Positions 49,127-57,851 of a DNA stretch of 64,000 nucleotides are shown here, piece after piece (the first letter of the stretch is position 1; each line of letters begins with the position of its first letter). The notes beneath the pieces are model-generated. The model did not search any database. It was not told the origin of the DNA and worked only from the letters and a program-made list of their open reading frames with translations. Made by a program: the position numbers and the translations under genes. The stretch covers positions 734,001-798,000 of the forward strand of contig NZ_OU015430.1 in NCBI RefSeq assembly GCF_907164845.1, written 5' to 3'. The stretch is from Lysobacter luteus. GTDB taxonomy: Bacteria; Pseudomonadota; Gammaproteobacteria; Xanthomonadales; Xanthomonadaceae.

Positions 49127-50083
49127 ATGGGACTGGGGACGATGCTTGCGATCGTGCTGGTGTTCGCCGGCGTGGTGATGCTGTTCAAGGCGGTACGGAT
49201 GGTGCCGCAGGGCTACGAATGGACGGTCGAGGCCTTCGGCAAGTACACCCACACGCTGTCGCCGGGTCTCCACTTCCTGATCCCGGTCTACCAGGGGATC
49301 GGCCGCAAGATCAACATGATGGAGCAGGTACTGGAGGTCCCCAGCCAGGACGTGATCACCAAGGACAATGCGGTGGTCAAGGTCGACGGCGTCGTGTACT
49401 TCCAGGTACTCGACGCGGCCAAGGCGGCCTACGAGGTGGCACAGCTGGAGATCGCCACGCTCAACCTGGTGATGACCAACATCCGCACCTCGATCGGCTC
49501 GATGGACCTGGACGAGTCGCTGTCGCGCCGCGACGAGATCAACGCCAAGGTGCTTGCCGCGGTCGACCAGGCCACGCACCCGTGGGGACTGAAGGTCAAC
49601 CGCATCGAGCTCAAGGACATCGCCCCGCCGCGTGACCTGGTCGAGGCGATGGCACGGCAGATGAAGGCCGAGCGCGAGAAGCGCGCCAACATCCTGGAGG
49701 CCGAGGGCTTCCGCCAGGCGGAAATCCTCAAGGCCGAGGGCGAGAAGCAGAGCACGATCCTCGAAGCCGAGGGCGAGCGTGAGGCCGCGTTCCGCGAGGC
49801 CGAGGCGCGCGAGCGACTGGCCGAGGCCGAAGCCCGCGCGACGCAGATGGTGTCGGACGCCATCTCCGCTGGCAACGTACAGGCGATCAACTACTTCGTC
49901 GCGCAGAAGTACATCGAGGCGTTCAAGGCACTGGCCGAGGCGCCGAACCAGAAGTTCGTCCTGATGCCGATGGAATCGGCCGGCGTGATCGGCTCGATCG
50001 CCGGCATCGCCGACCTGGCCAAGGAAGCGCTCGACCGGCCGGCCGGTCCGCATGCCGTGGTCCCGCCGCGGACGGGGCGCTGA
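49127..50083 (+). CDS. SPFH/stomatin-family membrane protein (QmcA-like)
   Basis: A 318-residue protein anchored by an N-terminal helix (about 3-24, MLAIVLVFAGVVMLFKAV). The SPFH domain (about 25-200) holds VPQGYEWTVEAFGKYTHTLSPGLHFLIPV, DVITKDNAVVKVDGVVYFQV and NLVMTNIRTSIGSMDLDESLSRRDEIN. A long charged coiled coil follows (about 195-262, EAEGFRQAEILKAEGEKQ type repeats), then a flexible C-terminus. Such proteins form membrane microdomain scaffolds and pair with NfeD proteins, as here, 3 bases apart. The -10 TATACT (49092-49097) is a likely promoter element. Confidence 0.94.
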   Translation: MGLGTMLAIVLVFAGVVMLFKAVRMVPQGYEWTVEAFGKYTHTLSPGLHFLIPVYQGIGRKINMMEQVLEVPSQDVITKDNAVVKVDGVVYFQVLDAAKAAYEVAQLEIATLNLVMTNIRTSIGSMDLDESLSRRDEINAKVLAAVDQATHPWGLKVNRIELKDIAPPRDLVEAMARQMKAEREKRANILEAEGFRQAEILKAEGEKQSTILEAEGEREAAFREAEARERLAEAEARATQMVSDAISAGNVQAINYFVAQKYIEAFKALAEAPNQKFVLMPMESAGVIGSIAGIADLAKEALDRPAGPHAVVPPRTGR

Positions 50084-50086
50084 GCG

Positions 50087-50524
50087 ATGCGCTGGGACTG
50101 GCAAGCGGTGGCATGGGCGGCCATCGCGCTGCTGTTGTTCGCGGCCGAGACCCTTGCCCCGGGCGCCTTCATGTTGTGGCTCGGGTTCGCGGCAGCGGCG
50201 GTGTTCGTCCTGGTGTTGCTGTTCGACCTGCCGCTGCTCGCACAGGCGGTGGCTTTCGTCGTCCTCAGCTTCGCGTCGATCCAGATCTACCGCACCCGCT
50301 TCCGTGGTCGCGAGCGGGTGAGTGACCGGCCGACACTCAATCGTCGCACCGACGCCCTGGTCGGACGCGTCGTGCCGCTCGAGCAGGCGATCGTCTCCGG
50401 CCGCGGGCGCGTGCAGATCGCTGACGCCTACTGGGACGTCACCGGTCCCGAGCTGCCGGTGGGCACCGCCGTGCGCGTGGTCGGCAGCGACGGCATGACG
50501 TTGAAGGTCGAGCCCGCGACCTGA
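50087..50524 (+). CDS. NfeD-family membrane protein (YbbJ-like)
   Basis: A 145-residue partner of the SPFH protein. Hydrophobic segments occur at about 6-25, 26-46 and 48-66 (WQAVAWAAIALLLFAAETLAPGAFMLWLGFAAAAVFVLVLLFDLP in parts). The C-terminal OB-fold domain (about 80-145) reads LNRRTDALVGRVVPLEQAIVSGRGRVQIADAYWDVTGPELPVGTAVRVVGSDGMTLKVEP in segments. This short NfeD form lacks the ClpP-like protease domain of long NfeD. It forms an operon with the upstream SPFH gene. Confidence 0.93.
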   Translation: MRWDWQAVAWAAIALLLFAAETLAPGAFMLWLGFAAAAVFVLVLLFDLPLLAQAVAFVVLSFASIQIYRTRFRGRERVSDRPTLNRRTDALVGRVVPLEQAIVSGRGRVQIADAYWDVTGPELPVGTAVRVVGSDGMTLKVEPAT

Positions 50525-50604
50525 CACCGGACGCTTCCGTACGCCGGCGCCGCCACCGCGGCGCCGGTCTGGGATAATGCCCGCCCCACAACAGGCGCCG
50601 GACC

Positions 50605-51726
50605 ATGACCCAGAAGACCATCCTCAACGACAGCCACCGCGCCCTCGGCGCCAAGATGGTCGACTTCGGTGGCTGGGACATGCCGATCCACTACGGCTCC
50701 CAGATCGACGAACATCACGCGGTCCGCCAGGACGCGGGCATGTTCGACGTCTCCCACATGACCGTCGTCGACCTGAAGGGCGAGCGCGTGCGCGAGTTCC
50801 TGCGCAGGCTGGTGGCCAACTCGGTCGACAAGCTCACCAAGCCCGGCAAGGCGCTGTACACCTGCATGCTCGACGAGCAGGGCGGGGTGATCGACGATCT
50901 CATCATCTATTTCCTCGGCGAGGAGTTCTTCCGGCTGGTCGTCAATGCCGGCACCCGCGACAAGGACCTCGCGTGGATCGCCCGGCAGGCGGCGCCGTTC
51001 GGCGTCGAGGTGGTCGAGCGTGACGACCTCGGACTGGTGGCGGTCCAGGGCCCCAACGCACGCGACAAAGTGATCGGACTGTTGCGAGAGGAGGACCGCG
51101 CGTCGATCACCAAGCTTGGCCGCTTCGCCGCGCGCGACGCGCAGCTTGCCGACGGCACCGGCGTCTTCATCGCCCGCACCGGCTACACCGGTGAGGACGG
51201 GTTCGAGATCGTCGCGCCCGGTGACCGCACCGTCGCGCTGTGGGACGCGTTGCTGGCCGCCGGGGTGAAGCCGGCCGGCCTGGGCGCGCGTGACACCTTG
51301 CGGCTGGAAGCCGGGATGAACCTCTACGGCCAGGACATGGACGAGTCCGTGTCGCCGTACGAAGCCGCCCTCGGCTGGACCGTCTCCCTCGACGAGGGGC
51401 GCGGGTTCATCGGTCGCGAGGCGCTCGAGCGACAGAAGGCCGACGGCGCGCCGCGCCAGATGATCGCGCTGGTGATGGACGACAAGGGCGTGTTGCGCCA
51501 TGGCCAGAAGGTGCTGACCCCGAACGGCGAAGGCGAGATCCTGTCGGGCACGTTCTCGCCGACGCTTGGCAAGGCGATCGCCTTCGCCCGTGTGCCGGCC
51601 GGTGACATCCCGCTGGGCGCCGCCGCCAATGTGCGGGTCGACATCCGTGGCCGCGAGGTGCCGGTGCGCGTGGTCAAGTTCCCGTTCGTCCGGGAAGGCC
51701 AGCCGCAGGACGGCGTGCTGGCCTGA
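50605..51726 (+). CDS. gcvT: Glycine cleavage system T protein (aminomethyltransferase)
   Basis: Transfers the aminomethyl group from lipoyl-GcvH to tetrahydrofolate, releasing ammonia. The 373-residue protein shows [40 protein letters not shown] (N-terminal), [53 protein letters not shown] and the C-terminal [13 protein letters not shown]. Length is normal. gcvH follows after 93 bases; gcvP is not in the window. No glycine riboswitch is visible upstream. Confidence 0.97.
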   Translation: MTQKTILNDSHRALGAKMVDFGGWDMPIHYGSQIDEHHAVRQDAGMFDVSHMTVVDLKGERVREFLRRLVANSVDKLTKPGKALYTCMLDEQGGVIDDLIIYFLGEEFFRLVVNAGTRDKDLAWIARQAAPFGVEVVERDDLGLVAVQGPNARDKVIGLLREEDRASITKLGRFAARDAQLADGTGVFIARTGYTGEDGFEIVAPGDRTVALWDALLAAGVKPAGLGARDTLRLEAGMNLYGQDMDESVSPYEAALGWTVSLDEGRGFIGREALERQKADGAPRQMIALVMDDKGVLRHGQKVLTPNGEGEILSGTFSPTLGKAIAFARVPAGDIPLGAAANVRVDIRGREVPVRVVKFPFVREGQPQDGVLA

Positions 51727-51819
51727 CACGTCCCACCCCGGCGCGGCGCAGTCCACGCGCCGCGGCGCCTTCGCTACACTGTCCGCCCCTTTCCCACACC
51801 CGCAGCATCGGAGCATCCC

Positions 51820-52215
51820 ATGAGCGAGATCCCCGGCGACCTGAAGTTCCTGAAATCACACGAGTGGATCCGCGTCGAGGCCGACGGCAAGGCCACCATC
51901 GGTATCTCCGACCACGCGCAGGGCCTGCTGGGCGACCTGGTGTACGTCGAGCTCCCGGGCGTCGGTGACCGTGTCGAGGCCGGTACCGCGTGCGCGGTGG
52001 TGGAGTCGGTGAAGGCGGCGTCCGATGTCTACGCGCCGGTCAGCGGCACCGTGGTCGAAGTCAACGACGCACTCGGCGACAAGCCCGAGACCATCAACGA
52101 GGATGCGTTCGGCGAAGGCTGGCTCTTCACCCTGCAGATGGACGAGCCCGGACAGGTCAACGAGCTGCTCGACCCGGACGGCTATGCCGAGTTGCTCGAA
52201 GACGAAGACCACTGA
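51820..52215 (+). CDS. gcvH: Glycine cleavage system H protein
   Basis: Lipoyl carrier of the glycine cleavage system. The 131-residue protein begins [46 protein letters not shown]. Its lipoylated Lys65 lies in the motif [17 protein letters not shown]. The C-terminal [29 protein letters not shown] is typical. A terminator lies 44 bases downstream. Confidence 0.98.
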   Translation: MSEIPGDLKFLKSHEWIRVEADGKATIGISDHAQGLLGDLVYVELPGVGDRVEAGTACAVVESVKAASDVYAPVSGTVVEVNDALGDKPETINEDAFGEGWLFTLQMDEPGQVNELLDPDGYAELLEDEDH

Positions 52216-52259
52216 CGGGCGACCGTCATGCCCCGATCGGGGCAACGCGACACACATGG

Positions 52260-52289
52260 AAATCCGCGTCGGCAACGGCGCGGATTTTT
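52260..52289 (+). terminator. Intrinsic terminator of gcvH
   Basis: AAATCCGCG (52260-52268) pairs with CGCGGATTT (52279-52287), 10-base loop, followed by TTC. Nine-base stem ending in a T run of five. Confidence 0.85.
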
Positions 52290-52630
52290 CGTTGGCGGCG
52301 ATCCGTGCCAGTGAGTCGGCATGAAAATTCCCGCGCACTTTCGCCTTGTGCAATGCGAAACGGCTCGCACGGCGGGCGTTCTCCCGATATCGCTGGCTGG
52401 TCAAAAATTCGCCAGTGCGGTTTCGCGACGATTACGACCGGCTGCGCTGCGTGCGCGCAAGACCGCACTGCATGGCATGGCTGCAGACCGCGCTGCGCTT
52501 GGCTATCAGCGGCGCGTGCAAATGCCCGGGCATCCTGTTGATCGCAACGCAACCGGTTCGCGACGAAGCCGCGTCGACCAATGCGCCGCTGCTGTCGGGA
52601 AAACGGCAGGGCGAAGCGCGCGGGGACTTG

Positions 52631-52659
52631 TTGACACTATGAAAAACCGTGATTAGGTT
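52631..52659 (+). promoter_or_regulatory. Sigma-70-type promoter ahead of the histone-like gene or a small RNA
   Basis: Consensus -35 TTGACA (52631-52636), 17-base spacer, then -10 TAGGTT (52654-52659). A perfect palindrome GTTTCGCGAAAC (52657-52668) overlaps the -10 and start region and could be a regulator site. Transcripts would begin near 52666, giving a leader of about 350 bases to the histone-like gene, or a roughly 185-base RNA if the hairpin at 52822-52851 terminates. Confidence 0.6.
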
Positions 52660-52821
52660 TCGCGAAACAGCGTTACCCACGGAAGCGAGTGAGCAAAGTC
52701 AACGCGACAACGCGGGCAACAACACGGAACTCCGCCTGGATGGTCAAAACGGTGGACGCGGTGCTTCTGTCCCCGGTGGGTTCCAAACATCCGCAATCGC
52801 GAAACCTTCCCTTGCATGCAG

Positions 52822-52851
52822 CCCGGTCGGCCTTCGGCGGATCGGGTTTTT
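52822..52851 (+). terminator. Terminator-like hairpin in the leader region
   Basis: CCCGGTC (52822-52828) pairs with GATCGGG (52840-52846) with an inner GGCC-TTCG-type loop, followed by TTTTT. It lies 163 bases before the histone-like start. It may end a short RNA or act as an attenuator. Confidence 0.55.
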
Positions 52852-53013
52852 CTTTGCGCGCGACTCGCTTCGCCGGCGTGGCGGGCATGCAGGTGGAAGT
52901 GCGTGGATCCGCTCCGGCACCGGTGGTGTCGGCGGTTGGTCGCGGGGTCGCACCCCGCGACGTTTTGGTACTGGGCTGTACACCCCGATAGACCACTGAC
53001 GAGGAGCCATCTC

Positions 53014-53589
53014 ATGGCCACGAAGAAAGCTGCGAAGAAGAAGCCTGCCGCGAAGAAAGCGGCGAAGAAGACTGCGAAGCCGGCAGCCAAGAAGGCCGCC
53101 GCCAAGAAGACCGTGCGCAAGTCCGCGGCCAAGAAGGCGGTGAAGAAGCCGGCCGCCAAGAAGGCGACCGCGAAGAAGACCGCGAAGAAGGCAACCGCCA
53201 AGAAGACTGCAAAGAAGGCAACCGCCAAGAAGACCGCCAAGAAGGCAACCGCCAAGAAGTCGGTGAAGAAGACGGCCAAGAAGGCCACGGCGAAGAAGAC
53301 CGCGAAGAAGGCCGTGCGCAAACCGGCGGCCAAGAAGACCGCGAAGAAGACCGCCAAGAAGGCAGCTACCAAGAAGACCGCTGCCAAGAAGACCGCCAAG
53401 AAGGCGGCGACCAAGCGTCCAGCCGCGAAGAAGACCGCCAAGAAGGCGGCGACCAAGCGCCCGGCCGCCAAGAAGGCCGCCAAGGCACCGGCAGCGAAGA
53501 AGGCCACGGCCAAGAAGCCGACCCGTCGCGCCACCAAGAAGCAGCAGGCTCCGACCGCGATGCCGGCAACCCCGGCACCGATGATCTAA
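53014..53589 (+). CDS. Histone H1-like Lys/Ala-rich DNA-binding protein
   Basis: A 191-residue, highly basic, low-complexity protein resembling eukaryotic histone H1 tails and bacterial AlgP/Hc1-type proteins. It consists almost entirely of [20 protein letters not shown] and [12 protein letters not shown] repeats, without a folded domain. A short less basic tail ([15 protein letters not shown]) ends it. Start ATG follows GAGGAG. Such proteins bind DNA non-specifically and compact or regulate the nucleoid. Repeat number varies between strains in this type of gene, so length may be unstable. A strong terminator follows. Confidence 0.92.
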   Translation: MATKKAAKKKPAAKKAAKKTAKPAAKKAAAKKTVRKSAAKKAVKKPAAKKATAKKTAKKATAKKTAKKATAKKTAKKATAKKSVKKTAKKATAKKTAKKAVRKPAAKKTAKKTAKKAATKKTAAKKTAKKAATKRPAAKKTAKKAATKRPAAKKAAKAPAAKKATAKKPTRRATKKQQAPTAMPATPAPMI

Positions 53590-53616
53590 GCCACCCGATA
53601 CCGCAACACTGCAGTC

Positions 53617-53653
53617 AGCCCTTCCCCGCGGCCCAGGCGGGGGAGGGCTTTTT
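53617..53653 (+). terminator. Strong intrinsic terminator of the histone-like gene
   Basis: Thirteen-base stem (53617-53629 with 53637-53649, one G-T pair) followed by a run of five T, 27 bases after the stop. Confidence 0.92.
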
Positions 53654-53726
53654 CATTGGGGCCCGGCGATTGCGATCTGGACTGGATCGCGGGTTGCGGC
53701 GTCCCCGGATGGAACGCCGCCATGAC

Positions 53727-55148
53727 TCAGCGCGGTGCGGCGGTCGCCTCGGCGGCGCTGCTGCCGGGGGCGTTGCGCCCGTTCTCGGCGTACCAGGCGT
53801 GCTGGTTGAAATCGATGTCCAGCCAGGCCGTGGCGCTCGACGGAATCCCGACCGCGCGGTCGATCATCGTCGGCAGCAGCCCCGTCGGCACCGAGCTCTC
53901 ACCGTTCCACAGCACGGCGATGCCGAGATCCTGGTCGGGCAGCATCGCGATCATGCCGCGATAACCCTGCACGGCGCCGGCGTGGTAGACCAGCGGCCGG
54001 CCGGAATAGTTGTAGACCCGCCAGCCAAGCCCGTAGCCCGCGGAGTCGAGGCGGGCACGACGCCACGAGGAGCTGCGCGTCTGGTACGGGGTGTCGACCA
54101 GCGGCTTGTGCAGCGTGGCCAGCAGCGGCGCGGGAATGACGTCGGGGCGATGGCCGGTCTGGGCGATGAGCCACTGGGCCATGTCGCTGGCACTGGCATT
54201 GACGCCGGCGGCGGGTGCGACTTCGTAGTAGGTCGGCTTGGGCATGACCGAGACCCAGCCACCACGGCCGCGCACGTGCGGCTTGGCCCAGCGCGCGCTG
54301 GACTCGATGCCCTCGAGGCCGAGGCTGGCGTCGTTCATGCCCAGCGGCTTGAGCAGGCGGCTCTGCACTTCCTGGCTGTAGAAGTCGCCGGTGGTGGCGA
54401 ACACGATGTCGCCGATCAGGCTGAAGGCGACGTTCTGGTAGGCGTAGCAGGTGCCGGGCTGGCACTTGAGCGGTGCGCTGGAGAGCCGGCGGGTCAGGGT
54501 CCGGTAGTCGACGTAACGCTCAAGGTCGCGATCGAAGGCGTTGTGCGACAGACCAACGCGGTGGCTCAGCAGGTCGGCCACGGTGATCTGGCTGGCGGCG
54601 CCGGGCTGGCTCAGTTCGAACTCGGGCATGTAGTCGGTGAGCTTGCTGTCCCAGCGAAGGCGGCCGTCGGCCACCAGCAGGCCGGCCATGGTGCCGGCGA
54701 AGCCCTTGGATAGCGATGCGAGCCGGAACACGGTGTGCGAGTCGACCGGCTCCGCGTCGCTGACGTCGGTGATGCCGTAGCCGCGCGCGCTGAGAACCTT
54801 GCCGTCGTGGACGATCGCCATCGCCAGGCCGGGCACGCGCTGGTTGGCGACGATCTGCTGGGCCATCGCCTCGAACATGGCGACGTCGAAGTCGGGTGGC
54901 AGCGGCGGGGCGGCCGGCTTGACGCGTGCCGGCACCGGCGGCGCCTGTTGCGGCGTGCTGGTCGCGACCTGCACCGGCTGCGTGGCCGGGCCACGCAAGG
55001 AGGCCTCGACTTCGGATGAATCGGCCTGTGCGGTGTCGCTCCACGGAAGCGTGGTCTGCGCCGCCGAACCCAGCGTCAGCGTCAGCAGGAACGCGAGCGC
55101 ACCCAGACGCCCACCGATGCGAGGGAGCCGGTTCGCTTCGTCTTTCAT
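53727..55148 (-). CDS. Exported serine hydrolase of the beta-lactamase (class C/AmpC-like) family
   Basis: A 473-residue exported protein. An N-terminal hydrophobic signal (about 13-30) is followed by a Pro/Ala/Thr linker (about 50-85), then the beta-lactamase-fold domain. Catalytic motifs are S145-L-S-K148 (RLASLSKGF), YQN in CYAYQNVAFSLIGD, and HAG in LVYHAGAVQGYRGM. Disulfide-capable Cys flank KCQPGTCYAY. The family includes esterases, D-aminopeptidases and DD-peptidases as well as AmpC, so resistance function should not be assumed. It converges with the histone-like gene. Confidence 0.9.
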   Translation of the reverse strand: MKDEANRLPRIGGRLGALAFLLTLTLGSAAQTTLPWSDTAQADSSEVEASLRGPATQPVQVATSTPQQAPPVPARVKPAAPPLPPDFDVAMFEAMAQQIVANQRVPGLAMAIVHDGKVLSARGYGITDVSDAEPVDSHTVFRLASLSKGFAGTMAGLLVADGRLRWDSKLTDYMPEFELSQPGAASQITVADLLSHRVGLSHNAFDRDLERYVDYRTLTRRLSSAPLKCQPGTCYAYQNVAFSLIGDIVFATTGDFYSQEVQSRLLKPLGMNDASLGLEGIESSARWAKPHVRGRGGWVSVMPKPTYYEVAPAAGVNASASDMAQWLIAQTGHRPDVIPAPLLATLHKPLVDTPYQTRSSSWRRARLDSAGYGLGWRVYNYSGRPLVYHAGAVQGYRGMIAMLPDQDLGIAVLWNGESSVPTGLLPTMIDRAVGIPSSATAWLDIDFNQHAWYAENGRNAPGSSAAEATAAPR

Positions 55149-55219
55149 AGGTCGTCGCGCCTGCGTATGCTCGGGGTCCCCGGATCATAGCGCCGGTTTT
55201 CAGGGTTACGCGAGCAAAC

Positions 55220-55813
55220 ATGTTCAGCTTCCTGATTTTGTTGGGTTTGTTTCTCCTGTTCATGTTCTGGGGCGTGGGCCTCTACAACGGTCTGGTGACC
55301 GCCCGGAACGCCTACAGGAACGCCTTTGCCCAGATCGACGTGCAGCTGCAGCGCCGTTTCGAACTGATCCCGAACCTGGTCGAGACCGCCAAGGGTTACC
55401 TGACCCACGAGCGGGAAACCCTGGAAGCGGTGATGCAGGCGCGCGCGGCGGCGGTGTCGGGCCTGTCGGCGGCCAAGGCCAGTCCCGGCGACGCCACTGC
55501 CATGGCCCAGCTGGACGCGGGCGAGCGCCAACTCGAGGGTGCGCTCGGAAGGCTGATGATGGTGGCCGAGGCCTATCCGGACCTGAAGGCCAACCAGACC
55601 ATGGCGCAGCTGTCCGAAGAGCTGACCAGCACAGAGAACCGCGTGGCGTTTGCACGCCAGGCCTACAACGACGCGGTGATGGCCTACAACAACAAGCGCG
55701 AGGTATTCCCCTCGAGCCTGGTGGCGGGCAACTTCGGTTTTGCCCCGGCCGCGCCACTATCCCTGCCAACGGACCAGCCCGAAATGCGGCTGGCCCCGCA
55801 GGTGCGTTTCTGA
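55220..55813 (+). CDS. LemA-family membrane protein
   Basis: A 197-residue protein with an N-terminal transmembrane helix (MFSFLILLGLFLLFMFWGVGLYNGLV, about 2-22). The LemA signature follows: RNAYRNAFAQIDVQLQRRFELIPNLVETAKGYLTHERETLEAVMQARAAA, then LMMVAEAYPDLKANQTMAQLSEELTSTENRVAFARQAYNDAVMAYN, in segments. The ectodomain is helical. LemA genes commonly precede M48-type proteases, as here (42-base gap). The biochemical role is unclear. Confidence 0.93.
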   Translation: MFSFLILLGLFLLFMFWGVGLYNGLVTARNAYRNAFAQIDVQLQRRFELIPNLVETAKGYLTHERETLEAVMQARAAAVSGLSAAKASPGDATAMAQLDAGERQLEGALGRLMMVAEAYPDLKANQTMAQLSEELTSTENRVAFARQAYNDAVMAYNNKREVFPSSLVAGNFGFAPAAPLSLPTDQPEMRLAPQVRF

Positions 55814-55855
55814 CGCTTGGCATGGCGCCGCCCGCGCGGCACCGACATCCGTCCG

Positions 55856-57799
55856 ATGAACTTCTTTGAGCGCCAGGCGGCCGCGCGCCGCGCATCCGTT
55901 CGGCTGGTCGTGCTGTTTGCACTGGCCGTGGTCGCGGTCGTGCTCGCGGTGGATGCAATGGCCTGGGTGGTGAGCGGCGGAAGCGGCGGTGCGCTGGTAG
56001 TGGCGACGGTCCTGACCCTTGCGACGATCGGCCTGGGTTCGCTCTACCGGCTGGCGAGCCTGGGCGGGGGTGGCGAGGCGATTGCCGCGCAACTGGGTGG
56101 CACGCCGGTCGCGGCCGACACGACCGACCCCGAGTTGCGGCGCCTGCGCAACGTGGTCGAGGAGGTTGCCATTGCCTCGGGCGTACCGGTGCCGGGCGTG
56201 TACGTGCTCGACCACGAGGCGGGGATCAACGCCTTTGCTGCCGGCCACGCAGCGGCGGACGCGGTGGTGGCGGTCACCCGCGGGGCGCTCGAGCGGCTAA
56301 ACCGCGATGAGCTGCAGGGCGTGGTCGCCCACGAGTTCGCCCACATCCTCAATGGCGACATGCGGCTCAACCTGCGGCTGGTCGGGGTGCTGTTCGGGAT
56401 CTCGATGCTGGGGCTGATCGGCCGCCACGTGCTGGACTTCGGGCGCGTCGGCCTGCAGGGCCGCGGGCATCGTCGAGGCGCTGGCGTGGCGGTCGGCGTG
56501 ATGGTGGCCGCGGCGGCGATGATCGCGATCGGCTGGGTGGGGTTGCTGTTTGCCCGCCTGATCCGTGCCGGGGTCAGCCGACAGCGCGAGCGCCTGGCGG
56601 ACGCCAGCGCTGTGCAGTTCACCCGCCAGCCGGCCGGCCTGGCCGGTGCACTCAAGAAAATCGGTGGCCTGCCTGACGGGTCGGTGCTGGCTTCCACCGG
56701 CGATGCCGAGGAAGTCAGCCACATGCTGTTCGGCGACGGCCTGGGATTCGGCGGCCGCATGGCGGAATGGTTCGCCACCCATCCGCCGCTGGTCGAACGC
56801 ATCCAGGCGCTGGAGCCGTCTTTCAGCGACCGGCAACTGGCGTTGCTGTCCAGGCGCTGGAAGGACCAGCCGCCGCACGGGCTGGAGGAAGACCTGCACC
56901 TCGGCCTTGCCACCCACGACCCACTGCCACCCGCGCACGCCGAACGGGGCATCGTTGCCGGGCAGGTGTCCGCACACGTTGGCAATCCGGACGAAGACGA
57001 CCACCACCGCGCGGATGTCGTCATGGGTGAGCTGGGTGAACCGTTGCGCGCTCTCGCCCGTGACCGCGACCGGGCCATCGCGCTGGTGCTCGGTGTGCTG
57101 GTGGACCCGCGCACGGACGTGGCCCAACGGCAGCTGTTCGGCATCGCCGCGCGCCTGGGGGAAGCGGTCGCGACCGACGTGCGCGGACTGTACGAGCGCC
57201 ACCTTGCCCACCTGCACCCGATGCTGCGGCTGCCGTTGGTCGAACTGTCGTTCCCGGTGCTGCGCCGGCGTCCGCGTCCGCAACTGGAACTGCTGCTCGA
57301 CACGGTGGAAGCGATGTCGACCGCGGACGGCGAGGTGTCGCTGTTCGAGTACTGCCTGGGCCGGCTGCTGACCGTGCAGTTGCGCGAGTCCCTGGCGCCG
57401 GCACGCTATGCCAGTTTCGGCCGCCGCAAGCCGGGGACGCTCGTCGACGAGATCACCGTCCTGCTGACGGTTGCCGCGCATGCCGGCCATGCCGACGAGG
57501 TTTCGGCGCGCCATGCGTTCCTGGCCGGGATGCAGCACATCCTGCCGCACCACCAGGCCCGCTACCGGGCGCCGGCCCAGCCGGTACAGGCGCTCGAACA
57601 GGTGTGGCCATCGCTGGACCTGCTCCACCCGATGGCCAAGAAGCTGCTGGTCGAGGCCGTGACCATCGCGGCCAGCCACGACGGCCGTGTCAGCGTGGCC
57701 GAAGCCGAGCTGCTGCGGACCATCTGCGCGATCCTGCACTGTCCGCTGCCGCCACTGCTGGGCGCCGCGTACGGCCAGGCCGACCGGATCCGTCACTGA
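55856..57799 (+). CDS. M48-family membrane metalloprotease with long C-terminal TerB-like extension
   Basis: A 647-residue protein. Two N-terminal TM helices (about 14-40 and 44-64) precede the zinc protease domain. Its HExxH site is H159-E-F-A-H163 in VVAHEFAHILNGD, and the third ligand is probably Glu245 in RERLADASAV. Further TM segments lie at 172-190 and 208-236. HtpX-like proteases end near 300; here about 320 extra residues follow, with DGEVSLFEYCLGRLL and HDGRVSVAEAELLRTICAIL, which resemble repeated TerB-type acidic helical motifs. Start at 55856 (MNFFERQAAARRASVR). Operon partner of lemA; likely acts in membrane protein quality control. Confidence 0.88.
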   Translation: MNFFERQAAARRASVRLVVLFALAVVAVVLAVDAMAWVVSGGSGGALVVATVLTLATIGLGSLYRLASLGGGGEAIAAQLGGTPVAADTTDPELRRLRNVVEEVAIASGVPVPGVYVLDHEAGINAFAAGHAAADAVVAVTRGALERLNRDELQGVVAHEFAHILNGDMRLNLRLVGVLFGISMLGLIGRHVLDFGRVGLQGRGHRRGAGVAVGVMVAAAAMIAIGWVGLLFARLIRAGVSRQRERLADASAVQFTRQPAGLAGALKKIGGLPDGSVLASTGDAEEVSHMLFGDGLGFGGRMAEWFATHPPLVERIQALEPSFSDRQLALLSRRWKDQPPHGLEEDLHLGLATHDPLPPAHAERGIVAGQVSAHVGNPDEDDHHRADVVMGELGEPLRALARDRDRAIALVLGVLVDPRTDVAQRQLFGIAARLGEAVATDVRGLYERHLAHLHPMLRLPLVELSFPVLRRRPRPQLELLLDTVEAMSTADGEVSLFEYCLGRLLTVQLRESLAPARYASFGRRKPGTLVDEITVLLTVAAHAGHADEVSARHAFLAGMQHILPHHQARYRAPAQPVQALEQVWPSLDLLHPMAKKLLVEAVTIAASHDGRVSVAEAELLRTICAILHCPLPPLLGAAYGQADRIRH

Positions 57800-57851
57800 C
57801 AGCGCAAGCGCGTTCGGCTACCGTGCCGCATCGCTCGTCCCGCGGCCCGCC

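Larger units (their letters stand above)
52216..53013 (+). other. Non-coding stretch with promoter and hairpins ahead of the histone-like gene
   Basis: About 800 bases with no credible gene: short open frames here have atypical composition and no ribosome sites or recognisable motifs. Base composition is less GC-rich than neighbouring genes. It contains the gcvH terminator (52260-52289), a good sigma-70-like promoter (52631-52659), a 12-base palindrome (52657-52668), a terminator-like hairpin with T run (52822-52851) and a perfect GC hairpin (52940-52960). The ribosome site GAGGAG (53001-53006) of the histone-like gene follows. Confidence 0.6.

Noticed and set aside
50525-50604. Possible glycine riboswitch before gcvT
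   Set aside because: The 80-base gap is too short for the aptamer and lacks its conserved segments; it holds only a GC-rich inverted repeat (GCCGGCGCCG type) and a -10-like TATAAT-poor region.
52321-52656. Short open frames (about 100 codons) between gcvH and the histone-like gene
   Set aside because: Several overlap each other in different frames, none has a ribosome site or recognisable motif, and composition is not coding-like.
52653-53537. Long minus-strand open frame rich in [10 protein letters not shown] repeats
   Set aside because: It is the complement of the Lys/Ala-repeat histone-like gene; the repeats keep the opposite frame open and the hydrophobic pattern is a by-product.
53727-55148. 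Calling the serine beta-lactamase-family gene an antibiotic resistance gene
   Set aside because: The SxxK/YxN/HxG set also fits esterases and peptidases, and the long linker is unlike AmpC; resistance cannot be claimed from sequence.
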